64,000 nt of DNA, from NCBI GenBank assembly GCA_030145625.1, contig JAQYVF010000011.1, positions 1 to 64,000 of the forward strand. The letters run 5' to 3'. The notes under the pieces are model-generated. The model was not told the origin of the DNA, searched no databases, and saw only the letters and a list, made by a program, of their open reading frames with translations. This document shows positions 17,555 to 27,637 of the stretch, piece by piece. The position numbers and the translations under genes are program-made. The stretch is from Desulfocapsa sp. (lineage in GTDB: Bacteria; Desulfobacterota; Desulfobulbia; Desulfobulbales; Desulfocapsaceae). How positions within the stretch are numbered: the stretch's first letter is position 1; the number at the start of each line of letters is the position of its first letter.

Positions 17555-18544
17555 TCAACCTGTATTGCTTTGGGCGACCAACACCTTATTTTCCTGATAA
17601 TCCATACGGATATACGCCACTTTCTCAATCAGCGCCCCGCCTTTTTTCTTTTGATACAATACTTCCAACACCTTACACAGCTGGTAATATTTTCGTTTTA
17701 TATCTCCTTTGCCAAAATAGATGGGAAAGGGATGTTTCACCAGGTAGAGGATCATCTCTCCTTCAGCGGTTAGATGAACCTCCGAAACATTCTGGGCTGG
17801 CAGATTTGGATTGTTAATCTGTGCAAACCGCAAAAACAAGATTGCCTTGTCAAGCAGTTGTTCTTTCTCTTCTTTCCCCTCTACTGTATCAAGCCCGGTA
17901 ATAACCGGAAAGTCAAGTGCCATCCCCTGCACAGCAGGTGCAAAAATTTTTCCTGATTTATCAAGGTAATAAAAACTTTGTTCTTTTCCCTGAACGACCA
18001 GGGCCTCAGGACGATACTCATTGACGGAAACAACCAGTCCGGCTGGCCAGATTCGTCTGATTTTCGCCAAAGAGACCCAAGGATGCTCTTGTAACCGTTG
18101 CTGAATTGCTTCCGGATCCAGGGTCAGCATATTCATCTGATAATTAATCCCTGCAAACTTTCTCAACACAGCTGGAGTAGTAACCCGGCAACCGGAGATC
18201 TCAATTTTTCGAATCTGAAAATAGCGGTAATTTCCAAGAAAGCCCTGTAAGGGGCCAACCAGAACAAAATATCCCCCCATAAACGTGACAGTCAATACCA
18301 GAGAAAAAAGCAACAAACGCTTCCATCCTCCTCGCTCTCCTCCCTGAACAGGAGTGACTGTTTCATGCTTTTTTCGTTGCTCAAAACAACTCTTCAACTT
18401 CTCACGAAAAGTCTTTTTTCCCGCCTTTGCTCCAAGATGACTTGCCCTATAGCAGGGTTGCTGTTTCATTTTTTCAGCAAAAGCGGTCACTGATCCTTTT
18501 CTTTTACCCCCCAGCAATAATCCAATTTTTTCCAACAGCTTCAT
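17555..18544 (-). CDS. ftsQ: Cell division protein FtsQ
   Basis: A 329-residue bitopic inner-membrane protein of the FtsQBL subcomplex. It has a long basic cytoplasmic tail (about 90 residues, longer than in E. coli), one transmembrane helix around residues 94-112, a POTRA domain starting near IRKIEISGCRVTTPAVL, then the beta domain. The C-terminus contains many Lys residues. It starts 9 bases after the murB stop; no ddl gene lies between them. Confidence 0.93.
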   Translation of the reverse strand: MKLLEKIGLLLGGKRKGSVTAFAEKMKQQPCYRASHLGAKAGKKTFREKLKSCFEQRKKHETVTPVQGGERGGWKRLLLFSLVLTVTFMGGYFVLVGPLQGFLGNYRYFQIRKIEISGCRVTTPAVLRKFAGINYQMNMLTLDPEAIQQRLQEHPWVSLAKIRRIWPAGLVVSVNEYRPEALVVQGKEQSFYYLDKSGKIFAPAVQGMALDFPVITGLDTVEGKEEKEQLLDKAILFLRFAQINNPNLPAQNVSEVHLTAEGEMILYLVKHPFPIYFGKGDIKRKYYQLCKVLEVLYQKKKGGALIEKVAYIRMDYQENKVLVAQSNTG

Positions 18545-18553
18545 AATTACTTC

Positions 18554-19480
18554 TTATAGAAGGTGCACCTCAGTTTCCAGTGTAATACCAGTATCTTTCG
18601 CCACCTTTTCTCGGACCAGTTCCATCAAGCTCAGGACATCTTTTGCCGTGGCCTGTCCACTATTCACCAGAAAATTGGCATGGACCGGAGAGACCATAGC
18701 CCCTCCACAACTTTTACCCTTGAGGCCTGAGGCCTCAATGAGTCGTCCTGCCGAATCACCCGGCGGATTCTTAAAAAAAGAACCCGCATTCTTCAGCCCC
18801 TTTGGCTGTTTCTGCAGACGCTGCTGCAGATAGCTTCGACAGCTGGCAGCTATTTCCTCTTTCATCCCTTGTCGCAAATCAAGATCTGCCGAAATCACCA
18901 ACCGTTTTGCCCCATCGTTCTCTAGATTTTCCCACAATCTGTAACTAAAGTCTAATTCTTCGCGCCCCAGGATTTTTTCACCTGTGAATAGGCTGACAGT
19001 AGCAAGTGAAGCAATCACATCTGCCATCTCTCCCCCCCAGGCCCCTGCATTCATAACCACTGCCCCTCCCAGACTTCCGGGGATGCCGCTGACAAATTCC
19101 AGACCGGAAAGGCCTTGATCCAGACACCAGGCCAGGAGGCGGGCAAGACTGCAACCGGCACCAACACGAACAACGACCCGTCCAAATTCTGCTTCTTCCA
19201 GAAGTGCTATCTGGGAGAGCCCCTTACCAAGGATGAGAATAACGCCAGTAAAACCGCTGTCTGCAACAAGAAGATTGGTCCCTCTTCCGATGAGACGCCA
19301 CTCCAGATTGTTTTCGACAAAACATTTCAGCAGCCCCTCAAGCTCTGCAACACTCTCTACTGTAATCAGAGCAGATGCCGCCCCACCGATACCAAAAGAG
19401 GTATACGGAGCAAGAGAACAATCCCACTGAACCTGATTGACGGCAAGAGTGCTGAGCCTTTTTTTAAGCTGCTTTTCCAT
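18554..19480 (-). CDS. murB: UDP-N-acetylenolpyruvoylglucosamine reductase
   Basis: The FAD- and NADPH-dependent second step to UDP-MurNAc, in the cytoplasm; 308 residues. FAD-domain motifs are YTSFGIGG, LIGRGTNLLVAD and GSLGGAVVMNAGAWGGE. The catalytic Ser lies in NAGSFFKNPPGDSAG and the C-terminal Glu in LETEVHLL. The HANFLVN segment is conserved. Length and the missing tyrosine loop suit the type II group. It begins 5 bases after the murC stop. Confidence 0.97.
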   Translation of the reverse strand: MEKQLKKRLSTLAVNQVQWDCSLAPYTSFGIGGAASALITVESVAELEGLLKCFVENNLEWRLIGRGTNLLVADSGFTGVILILGKGLSQIALLEEAEFGRVVVRVGAGCSLARLLAWCLDQGLSGLEFVSGIPGSLGGAVVMNAGAWGGEMADVIASLATVSLFTGEKILGREELDFSYRLWENLENDGAKRLVISADLDLRQGMKEEIAASCRSYLQQRLQKQPKGLKNAGSFFKNPPGDSAGRLIEASGLKGKSCGGAMVSPVHANFLVNSGQATAKDVLSLMELVREKVAKDTGITLETEVHLL

Positions 19481-19485
19481 CTCTT

Positions 19486-20871
19486 TTATCTCTTTTTTTC
19501 CTCCAGCATCCTCACCAATTCCTCTCCAGCCAGAACGATATTGCCGGCGCCTAGAGTCAACACCAGATCCTCCTCTTCCAGTTCCGGCAGCAACTCTTCT
19601 GCCAAATCTTCTATTCGTGGAACAAATTTGGTCTGCCGCTGTCCATGTTTTCTCACCTCTTCAAGCAAAATCTTGCCGGAAATATCAGCCAGGGGCTGTT
19701 CACTGGCAGCATAGATCTCCGTCATGATCAACAGATCAGCTTGATGAAAAGAGGTCTGAAACTCCTTGAGCAGGGCCAGGGTCCTGCTATAGCGATGCGG
19801 TTGAAAGAGTACCACCAGTCGCTTCTCCGGCCAGGCCTCCTTAATCGCGGCCAAAGTTGCCCTGATTTCTGTGGGATGGTGCCCATAATCATCCAGGACA
19901 GTAACCCCTCGGCCCCCGCCCTTAAATTGCATGCGTCGCTGTACCCCTTGAAAGGTTGCCAACGCCTCACCGATAATCTCAAACGGGATATCCAACTCCA
20001 GACCAACACAGATCACGGCCAATGAATTGTAGACGTTATGTCTTCCTGGAAGCGCCAGATCAATCTCCCCCAGAACCTCTCCCCTGTACCGTACCGTAAA
20101 CCGGGTTCTGCCCCCACCGGCTTCGATCTGTTCAGCGGACAGATCCGCCTGGGAGTTGAAACCATAGGTAATCTTTCGTTTCCTGATCTCCGGCAGAATG
20201 TCAGCAACATTGGCATCGTCCAGGCAGAGAATAACGGCCCCATAAAAGGGAATCCTGTCAATGAATTCAAGGAAGGTCGCCTTGATATGGTCAATATCAT
20301 CATAATGATCCATATGTTCCAAATCAATATTGGTGACCACTTCCAGGACCGGAGAAAGCTTAAGAAATGAGCCATCACTTTCATCTGCCTCGGCCACCAG
20401 AAACTCCCCCTGACCAAGCTTGGCGTTACCACCCAGACTGTCTACCTTGCCGCCCACAACAATGGTGGGATCCAGCCCGGCATGGGCCATCATCCAACCA
20501 ACCATGGAAGTTGTTGAAGTCTTGCCGTGACTTCCGGCTATGGCAATACCAAATTTTTTCAGACGCATGAGTTCAGCCAGCATCTCTGCCCGCTGAATTA
20601 CCGGTATCCCTGCCGCAAGGGCTGCCACCACCTCTGGGTTCTCAGAAGATATCGCCGAGGAAGTCACGACCACATCCGCATCCTGCACCCAACTTCCATC
20701 ATGTCCCTTGTACACACTTCCACCCAGCGCCTGCAGGTTCCGGGTTATAGCGGAGTCATACAGATCAGAACCGGAAACCTGGTAGCCCAGATTAAGCAGG
20801 AGTTCTGCTATACCACTCATTCCAATGCCGCCTATTCCGACGAAGTGAATCTTTTGGGATTTATTATACAT
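19486..20871 (-). CDS. murC: UDP-N-acetylmuramate--L-alanine ligase
   Basis: An ATP-dependent cytoplasmic ligase adding L-Ala to UDP-MurNAc; 461 residues from ATG 20871. The N-terminal Rossmann motif is HFVGIGGIGMSGIAE, the P-loop AGSHGKTSTTSM, the central-domain motif DESDGSFL, and the C-terminal domain contains DDYGHHPTEI and FQPHRYSR. The frame is open 21 codons further up, but ATG 20871 opens directly on the conserved fold and sits 2 bases after the murG stop. Confidence 0.98.
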   Translation of the reverse strand: MYNKSQKIHFVGIGGIGMSGIAELLLNLGYQVSGSDLYDSAITRNLQALGGSVYKGHDGSWVQDADVVVTSSAISSENPEVVAALAAGIPVIQRAEMLAELMRLKKFGIAIAGSHGKTSTTSMVGWMMAHAGLDPTIVVGGKVDSLGGNAKLGQGEFLVAEADESDGSFLKLSPVLEVVTNIDLEHMDHYDDIDHIKATFLEFIDRIPFYGAVILCLDDANVADILPEIRKRKITYGFNSQADLSAEQIEAGGGRTRFTVRYRGEVLGEIDLALPGRHNVYNSLAVICVGLELDIPFEIIGEALATFQGVQRRMQFKGGGRGVTVLDDYGHHPTEIRATLAAIKEAWPEKRLVVLFQPHRYSRTLALLKEFQTSFHQADLLIMTEIYAASEQPLADISGKILLEEVRKHGQRQTKFVPRIEDLAEELLPELEEEDLVLTLGAGNIVLAGEELVRMLEEKKR

Positions 20872-20873
20872 AG

Positions 20874-22004
20874 CTACTCTTTTCCAGAAGCGGATCTGAC
20901 TCTTAAGGAGCTGTGCCCCAGCAGATCCATGCACACATCAACAATATGTTCCGTCGCCTCGGGAAAGGCCCGACTGCGCATGGCAGTCCCCATTGCTTCA
21001 AGTCCTTGCTGATCTCCAAGCAGACGCACAAGGTTCTCGCCCAAGAGATCAGCTGTCAGCTCTTTTTCCACTAACATTTCGGCCCCGCCACCCTGCACAT
21101 AAAACTCTGCATTTTTTTCCTGATGCCCGTCCGCTGCATACGGATAAGGAATAAGGAGCGCAGGTTTTCCAAGAACGGCAATCTCGGCAAGGGTGGTGGC
21201 CCCGGCACGTGATATCAGGAGATCTGCCTTCTCATACACTTCTGCCATATCACGAAAAAAAGGAGAAACAGTGGCCTCTATTTTATTTTTACGGTAACTG
21301 GCCTCGACCATCTCAGTGTCATCCGGCCCAGTCTGATGAATCACCCTGACTCCCTGTAAACCCGGTAGACCAAGGCCAAAGGACTCAATTACCAATTCAT
21401 TCACCCGGTGGGCTCCAAGGCTTCCCCCCAGAACCAGCAAGGTGAGCGGCCCCTCTTTCTTTTTCTTCTCTTTCCCGGCCAATGTCAGGATGGCATCACG
21501 AACAGGATTACCGGTGAGTACAGCTTTCTCAGGGGAAAACCATTTTTCACTCCCCGGCAAAGAAAGACAAATCTTAGCCACCAGTGAACCCAGTTTCCTG
21601 TTGGCCAATCCAGGAATGGCATTCTGTTCATGGATAAGTGTCGGTTTGCCAAGAAGTTTTGCCACCGCCACCACAGGACCGGTGACGTAACCGCCGACCC
21701 CAACCACCAGGTGGGGCCTAAAACGCAGGATGTGATACATTGCCTCCAAACAGGATAGGGGCAGGACAGCCAGCCCCTGGAGAAGAGATATATAACTCTT
21801 CCCTTTCAACCCCTTACAATGAATGGAAGAGGTGGCATATCCATATTCTGCAAGACTGTTTCGATCCATTTTTCTTTTGGTTCCCACAAAGAGAACTTCA
21901 CTTCCCGGCAGACGCCGGCAAAGGGCCTCAGCCGTGGCTATGGCCGGAAAGAGATGGCCACCGGTTCCACCACCAGTGAGCATGAGTCGTACAGGAGTAT
22001 CCAT
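20874..22004 (-). CDS. murG: Lipid II synthase MurG
   Basis: A GT28-family peripheral membrane glycosyltransferase adding GlcNAc to lipid I; 376 residues. Signature sites are GGTGGHLFPA at the N-terminus, HEQNAIPGLANR, LVLGGSLGAHRVNE, and the donor site SRAGATTLAEIAVLGKP. ATG overlaps the murD stop as ATGA. In most bacteria ftsW lies between murD and murG; here the direct overlap leaves no room for it. Confidence 0.98.
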   Translation of the reverse strand: MDTPVRLMLTGGGTGGHLFPAIATAEALCRRLPGSEVLFVGTKRKMDRNSLAEYGYATSSIHCKGLKGKSYISLLQGLAVLPLSCLEAMYHILRFRPHLVVGVGGYVTGPVVAVAKLLGKPTLIHEQNAIPGLANRKLGSLVAKICLSLPGSEKWFSPEKAVLTGNPVRDAILTLAGKEKKKKEGPLTLLVLGGSLGAHRVNELVIESFGLGLPGLQGVRVIHQTGPDDTEMVEASYRKNKIEATVSPFFRDMAEVYEKADLLISRAGATTLAEIAVLGKPALLIPYPYAADGHQEKNAEFYVQGGGAEMLVEKELTADLLGENLVRLLGDQQGLEAMGTAMRSRAFPEATEHIVDVCMDLLGHSSLRVRSASGKE

Positions 22005-23389
22005 CAGACTACTGTCTCCCTTATCTGCTCTTTGAAGTTCAGTACTGCATCACAGAAAACTTCACCCCGATGGCCATAACTATCAAACATATCAAAACTC
22101 GCACACGCAGGAGAGAGGAGAACGACATCACCTGGTTCTGCAACTTCTACGGCAACAGCCACGGCATCTTCCATGGAAGCCGCCCGATTGGCACGAATCA
22201 CACCTTTTAAGGCCTCATCTATGGACTCTGCCGCCTCACCTATGAGTATAAGTTCCTTTACTTTTTTCCCAACCAACTCTGTGAGCACGCTGTAATCTTC
22301 CCCTTTATCCCTTCCTCCGGCAATGAGAATAACATTTCCCGAGAAAGAGGCCAAAGCACTGAGCACGGCTCCGGTATTGGTGGCCTTTGAATCGTCATAA
22401 TAATCGACCCCTTTCCTCCTGGTAACGAGCTGTAGACGATGGGCTGCCGGTGTAAAATGATTGAGGGTTTTCTGTATTTCTTCCGCTTTACAGCCGAGTA
22501 GTGAGGCAGCAAGAACCGCGACTCCGCTATTTAGCAGACCAGTATGAGAAGCAAGCTGAGTTCCGGCAAGAGAGTAGAAATCTTTTCTGCCCTCCAGAGT
22601 GATTGTCAGTTCATTTCCCTCACCTTTGGCCTCGCACTCTTCTTTAGTACCAAAAGAATAAACTTTCTGCTCAGTGAGCAGGGGCATAATCTGTCTGCAC
22701 ATGGGATCATCGCTGCCAAGGATTGCCTTGTCCTGTTCTCCCTGGTGGGCAAAGAGTTTCATCTTCGCTGCAGCATAGGCAACCATAGAACCATGGCGAT
22801 TGAGATGATCAGGGGTAATGTTGAGCAACACCCCTATATCCGGGCGAAAATCCCCGGCCGATTCCAGCTGAAAACTGGAAAGTTCAAGGACCAGAACATC
22901 AACCCGTTCTCCCTGACAAAGATAATCAAGGAGAGGAGTTCCGATATTTCCCCCCACAAAAACCTTTTTCCCGGATGATTTCAGCAGCTCTCCTATCAGG
23001 GCAGTGACCGTGGTTTTGCCATTGGTTCCGGTTACCGCCACTACCTGTTCAACGAGCTGCGGTGCGGCCAGGGCCAGTTCACCAAGAAGCGGGATATTCT
23101 GTTCTTTCATCTCCATGAGCAGAGGCAGATCCTTGGGGACACCGGGGCTAAGGACAATAAAGTCACCCTGAAGAAAGAATTCCCTGCTGTGACCACCACC
23201 TTCAAATGCAACATTATTTTCCTGTAAATATTCCTGGTCAGCCAGGGGAAGTTCTGCAAACTCACGGCTATCTGAGACAAAAACCTGCACACCGGAAGCC
23301 AGCAGATAACGAACCGCTGCACGACCGGAAACACCAAGTCCCATGACCACTGCCCTCTGTCCGGGCCTTATCCTGTTTATAGAATCCAT
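22004..23389 (-). CDS. murD: UDP-N-acetylmuramoylalanine--D-glutamate ligase
   Basis: A cytoplasmic ligase adding D-Glu; 461 residues. It has an N-terminal nucleotide-fold domain (VVMGLGVSGRAAVRYL), the ATP site AVTGTNGKTTVTALIGELL, the central domain with NITPDHLNRHGSMVAYAAAK, and the C-terminal domain with VDYYDDSKATNTGAVLSAL and SPACASFDMFDSYGHRGE. The ATG overlaps the mraY stop (ATGA), and its own stop overlaps the murG start, so the three are translationally coupled. Confidence 0.98.
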   Translation of the reverse strand: MDSINRIRPGQRAVVMGLGVSGRAAVRYLLASGVQVFVSDSREFAELPLADQEYLQENNVAFEGGGHSREFFLQGDFIVLSPGVPKDLPLLMEMKEQNIPLLGELALAAPQLVEQVVAVTGTNGKTTVTALIGELLKSSGKKVFVGGNIGTPLLDYLCQGERVDVLVLELSSFQLESAGDFRPDIGVLLNITPDHLNRHGSMVAYAAAKMKLFAHQGEQDKAILGSDDPMCRQIMPLLTEQKVYSFGTKEECEAKGEGNELTITLEGRKDFYSLAGTQLASHTGLLNSGVAVLAASLLGCKAEEIQKTLNHFTPAAHRLQLVTRRKGVDYYDDSKATNTGAVLSALASFSGNVILIAGGRDKGEDYSVLTELVGKKVKELILIGEAAESIDEALKGVIRANRAASMEDAVAVAVEVAEPGDVVLLSPACASFDMFDSYGHRGEVFCDAVLNFKEQIRETVV

Positions 23390-24468
23390 CAGCGCAGTTT
23401 CAAGGTTGCTATGGCAAAGAGGCCGAGAATAACAGAGACTATCCAGAAACGGATCACGACCTTGGGCTCATGCCATCCTTTTTTCTCAAAATGATGATGA
23501 AAAGGAGCCATGAGAAAGATGCGCTTGCCATGACTGAGTTTAAAATATCCCACCTGGATGATAACAGAGAGGGCCTCCATAACAAAGATCCCCCCGACTA
23601 TGGCCAGCAGGATTTCCTGCTTAATGATGATAGCAACTCCGCCCAAGGCTCCACCCAGGGCCAGTGACCCCACATCCCCCATAAAGATCTGGGCCGGATA
23701 GGCGTTAAACCAGAGGAACCCGAGACAGGCCCCAACCATGGCCCCACAGAAAACAGCAAGTTCTCCTGCCCCCTGGACATAAGGAAGCTGAAGATAATCT
23801 GCAAGTACTGCATGCCCGGCAAGATAGGAGAAGATAAGATAGACCGCAGCGGAAATAACAGTGGGTCCTGCAGCCAGACCATCGAGACCATCAGTCAGGT
23901 TCACTGCATTGGATGCGCCAACGATGACCAGGATGGCAAAGGCCACATAAAACCAGGAAAGATCAGGATGAATATTTTTCAGGAAAGGAACACTGAGCTG
24001 TCCGTCATAGCCGGGATGGAGAAGAACAAAGAGTCCCACCATCGAAGCTCCGAAAACCTGCATCAGAAGCTTTCCCTTGGCACTCAGGCCGTCACTGGAC
24101 TTCTTTTTGATCTTTCGGTAATCATCGATACTGCCGATAAGCCCAAAAAATATTGTCACAAAAAGCAGCAGCCAGACCAGAGGGTTATCCAGTCTGGCCC
24201 AAAGCAGGGTGGATGAAGTGATTGCAAAGAGGATCAGAACACCACCCATGGTGGGTACTCCCTGTTTAGCAAGATGGGTCTCAGGACCATCCTCACGAAC
24301 GACCTGTCCTACCTGATACTGCTTCAACTTTCGAATAAACCAGGGCCCGAGAAGCAGCATAATGAGAAAGGCAGTCATCGCACCACCGATGGAACGAACA
24401 GTAATATAACGAAAAACATTAAACCCACTGATGCTGGTATGCAGGGGATATAAAAGGTGATAAATCAT
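23389..24468 (-). CDS. mraY: Phospho-MurNAc-pentapeptide translocase MraY
   Basis: An integral membrane enzyme moving phospho-MurNAc-pentapeptide to undecaprenyl phosphate (lipid I); 359 residues and about ten helices. Family motifs are GTPTMGG-like [11 protein letters not shown], the [19 protein letters not shown] loop, [16 protein letters not shown] and [14 protein letters not shown], with the HHHFEKKGW box near the C-terminus. It starts 7 bases after the murEF stop. Confidence 0.98.
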   Translation of the reverse strand: MIYHLLYPLHTSISGFNVFRYITVRSIGGAMTAFLIMLLLGPWFIRKLKQYQVGQVVREDGPETHLAKQGVPTMGGVLILFAITSSTLLWARLDNPLVWLLLFVTIFFGLIGSIDDYRKIKKKSSDGLSAKGKLLMQVFGASMVGLFVLLHPGYDGQLSVPFLKNIHPDLSWFYVAFAILVIVGASNAVNLTDGLDGLAAGPTVISAAVYLIFSYLAGHAVLADYLQLPYVQGAGELAVFCGAMVGACLGFLWFNAYPAQIFMGDVGSLALGGALGGVAIIIKQEILLAIVGGIFVMEALSVIIQVGYFKLSHGKRIFLMAPFHHHFEKKGWHEPKVVIRFWIVSVILGLFAIATLKLR

Positions 24469-24475
24469 AACTTAC

Positions 24476-27400
24476 TCAAATGCTAAGTTGTTCAACAAGG
24501 GTTTCCAGCCGCATACCACGCGACCCTTTAATCAGGATATAGGTCCCGGAATGTACACTTCCCAGAACAACCAGTTCCTGTATCCACAAGAGACAATCTT
24601 TCTTATCCGAAAAAACTCTTATGCGGGCAGGTTCCATACCCTGCTCCCGGGCCCCAACCGCAGCCGCTGGAGCAAACTCCCCCACCAGGCCAAGATAGTC
24701 GACCCCGGTCAGGGCAGCATGGGCTCCGATCTCTCTATGCAAAGATTCACTCATCTCTCCCAGTTCCAGCATATCGCCAAGGATAGCGACACGTTCTCCC
24801 GACCCAAGTTGGCAGAGTGTACTGATGCCGGCTCTCATGGAAGCGGGGTTGGCATTATAGGTGTCATTTATGAGTCGACTTCCAGCCGGACCATCCAGGA
24901 TCTGCATACGACGATCCGTGGGAGCAAAGGCAGAGAGTCCTTTGGCAATCACCGAAATTCCAACTCCTGCCGCATATGCAATGGCTGCTGCGGCAAGAGC
25001 ATTGGCTATGTTATGGACTCCAGGTACTTGCAGAACAACCCGAGCCTCTTCCTCCAAGACATGAAGAGTGAAGTGGACCTCTTCGCCATTACCTGTTTCC
25101 TGCGTAGAGGACCGGATTTGCAGAGGAAAAGTATATTGCTGCGGGTTCATCCCGTAGAAAATTTTTTTCTGTTCACAATCCCGAGCAGCAGCCAACACCC
25201 TTGGATCATCACTATTTACTACCAGGACACAGTTCTTACCGCAACCTTGAAAAAGCTCACTTTTTGCCCTGGCTACCCCTTCAATATCTCCCAGACCCTG
25301 GAGATGTGCTCCGTGGACATTGACAATACAGGCGATATCGGGATCTGCTATCTCTGTAAGTCTTGCAATCTCACCAGGGGCGTTCATTCCCATTTCTAAA
25401 ATTACCGCCCGATGTCTCGGGATAATTGGGAGCAGAGAAAGAGGCAGCCCAATCAGATTATTAAAATTCCCTTCTGTCTTCAGTACCCTTCCCCGGGCAA
25501 CATCTGCATCATCAGGAAACTGTTCGGCAAAAATAGCAGCACACATCTCCTTGACCGTAGTCTTGCCACTGCTTCCGGTAATTGCAGCCACCATTGGATG
25601 GCTGGTCTCCTTCATACAATACCGCCTGTACGCAGCAAGATCCCCCAGTGCTTGTTCCGTATCTTTTACAATAACCGCAGGAACCGAAAGGGGTAATTCC
25701 GGTTCCCGGTCAAGGATAAGACAGCCTGCACCTGCAGCCATGACTTGCTCCACAAAAGCATGCCCGTCAAATCGTTCTCCTCTCAAGGCCACAAAGATAT
25801 CGCCCTTGCCAATCTTTCGCGAATCAGTGGACAGGGAGCCAAGTTCCCTCTCTCCTTTCAAATCCGTTACCAGAGAGCCTCCAGTGGCCTGAATCAGATC
25901 TTTAATTCTCCAGCGACTCAAGGCCTCTGCAGACTGAAGCGAATCATCAAAGAATTTTTTCCCTTCTGCTGTCAACTGGTAGCATTCATGCCCCTTGCCG
26001 GCAATGAGAACGATATCCCCCTTTCCTGCTGCTGCAATCGTCGCATTAATGGCCTCACCACGATCAGAAATAAGAACAAAGCCCTGTTCTCTTTCCCTCC
26101 TCTCCTGCAGCCATGCAACTTCCTGCTCAGCAAGACCTGTTTCCTGCATTCCCACAACGATTGCAGAAAGAATGGAAGAGGAGTCTTCACTGCGCGGATT
26201 GTCATCGGTGACAACGGCAACATCACTGTATCTGCCGGCAATTTCACCCATCAGTGGCCGCTTCCCCGTATCCCTGTCTCCGCCACAGCCAAAGACACAA
26301 TACAGGGTTCGATGGGGAAGAACTTTCACTGTTCTCAGAACCTGCTTCAGGGCATCCGGCGTATGGGCATAATCAATAAAAACCGACGGCAGAAAAGACT
26401 CGCTGTGTGTACAGAGCTTCATTCGCTGCAGACGTCCGGGAGCACCGACGGCATCGCTGAGAGCAGTACAGATCGACAAAGGATCCATGCCAAGAGCCAG
26501 GGCTGCACCAAAAGCGGTCTGAAGATTCGCCACATTAAAATCTCCAACCAATGGGGAAGTGAGACTCAATTCTCCTTTCGGTGTTTGCAGACGAACCCTG
26601 GTTCCACTCAGTTCTCCTTTAACCTCAAGAGGATAAATATCTCCACTTACTGATCCACAACAACAAACAGAAAAATGGAGTTGTTCGCATATATCCCGAA
26701 GCCTGTCACTCCAGAAATATTCCTCCATTCCTGAATCAGTCATGGTGATAACCGCTCCACCACCCTTTTGCAGATGTCTGGTAAAAAGTAGGGATTTGGC
26801 AGCAAAATAAGCCTCCATGCCCTGATGGTAATCCAGATGGTCACGTGAGAGGTTGGTAAAGGCCGCCACATCAAAAGAAATTGTTCCGATACGCCGCTGT
26901 TGCAGGCCATGGGAGGAGACCTCCATGATCACTGTATCCACTCCACTCTCTGCCATACGGCGCAATGTTTGCTGAAGCAAGAGAGGTTCAGGGGTGGTAA
27001 AAGATGAAGATAACGTAACCATCCTACCCTGCTGGGTAAGATAACGATAATTAATGGTCCCCAATATACCCGGATGCTTTCCAGCCTGATGCAGAACCGA
27101 CTCCAGGAGATAACTGACGGTGGTTTTACCATTGGTTCCTGTAATACCAACCATGGTCATTTGCCGGGCAGGATAAGCGAAGAGGATTTCCGCAATCTCA
27201 GCATAGACCGTTCTCGTGTCCTCAACTTCAATGACACAGATGCCCTCTTCACCATAAAGCCCCTTGTCCAACCGTCCCTTTTCCACAAGAAGGGCGGAAC
27301 ATTTTTCATTCACTGCCTGGTCAACAAAGCTATGTCCATCACACTGGCTACCGACAAGGGCAATGAAAAAAGATCCTGCTCTCGCCTTGCGGGAATCTGA

Positions 27401-27604
27401 TGTGATCTGGTTAATAATACAAGTTGAAGGAGTGCCGGCGAGTAGATGATAACCGTCGAGGGAAGCGAGAAGAGATGCGAGAGTGATTCCTTTAGGAGAT
27501 GACACAGCAGTCCCGGGGCTCGTACAGACCCAGTCTCCGATAACACATTGTTCTTTAGCCTTGAAAGGTTCCGACATTTCTGATTCCTTTACTCTTACAT
27601 CCAT
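24476..27604 (-). CDS. murEF: MurE-MurF fusion ligase
   Basis: A single 1042-residue frame joins two consecutive peptidoglycan ligases. Residues about 40-555 are MurE (adds meso-DAP): GITGTNGKTTVSYLLES P-loop, DDNPRSED (the DNPR motif for meso-DAP specificity) and GKGHECYQ. From about residue 565 to the end is MurF (adds D-Ala-D-Ala): STDSRKIGKGDIFVALRGE, AITGSSGKTTVKEMCAAIF, NDTYNANPASM and ILGDMLELGEMS. No stop or start separates them, and both ATP sites look intact. Elsewhere the two are normally separate adjacent genes. It sits between ftsI and mraY, as murE and murF do. The fusion could channel the tripeptide product. Confidence 0.95.
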   Translation of the reverse strand: MDVRVKESEMSEPFKAKEQCVIGDWVCTSPGTAVSSPKGITLASLLASLDGYHLLAGTPSTCIINQITSDSRKARAGSFFIALVGSQCDGHSFVDQAVNEKCSALLVEKGRLDKGLYGEEGICVIEVEDTRTVYAEIAEILFAYPARQMTMVGITGTNGKTTVSYLLESVLHQAGKHPGILGTINYRYLTQQGRMVTLSSSFTTPEPLLLQQTLRRMAESGVDTVIMEVSSHGLQQRRIGTISFDVAAFTNLSRDHLDYHQGMEAYFAAKSLLFTRHLQKGGGAVITMTDSGMEEYFWSDRLRDICEQLHFSVCCCGSVSGDIYPLEVKGELSGTRVRLQTPKGELSLTSPLVGDFNVANLQTAFGAALALGMDPLSICTALSDAVGAPGRLQRMKLCTHSESFLPSVFIDYAHTPDALKQVLRTVKVLPHRTLYCVFGCGGDRDTGKRPLMGEIAGRYSDVAVVTDDNPRSEDSSSILSAIVVGMQETGLAEQEVAWLQERREREQGFVLISDRGEAINATIAAAGKGDIVLIAGKGHECYQLTAEGKKFFDDSLQSAEALSRWRIKDLIQATGGSLVTDLKGERELGSLSTDSRKIGKGDIFVALRGERFDGHAFVEQVMAAGAGCLILDREPELPLSVPAVIVKDTEQALGDLAAYRRYCMKETSHPMVAAITGSSGKTTVKEMCAAIFAEQFPDDADVARGRVLKTEGNFNNLIGLPLSLLPIIPRHRAVILEMGMNAPGEIARLTEIADPDIACIVNVHGAHLQGLGDIEGVARAKSELFQGCGKNCVLVVNSDDPRVLAAARDCEQKKIFYGMNPQQYTFPLQIRSSTQETGNGEEVHFTLHVLEEEARVVLQVPGVHNIANALAAAAIAYAAGVGISVIAKGLSAFAPTDRRMQILDGPAGSRLINDTYNANPASMRAGISTLCQLGSGERVAILGDMLELGEMSESLHREIGAHAALTGVDYLGLVGEFAPAAAVGAREQGMEPARIRVFSDKKDCLLWIQELVVLGSVHSGTYILIKGSRGMRLETLVEQLSI

Positions 27605-27637
27605 CAGGGATGCATCAAAAAGCGTTTTCCCTTCTTA

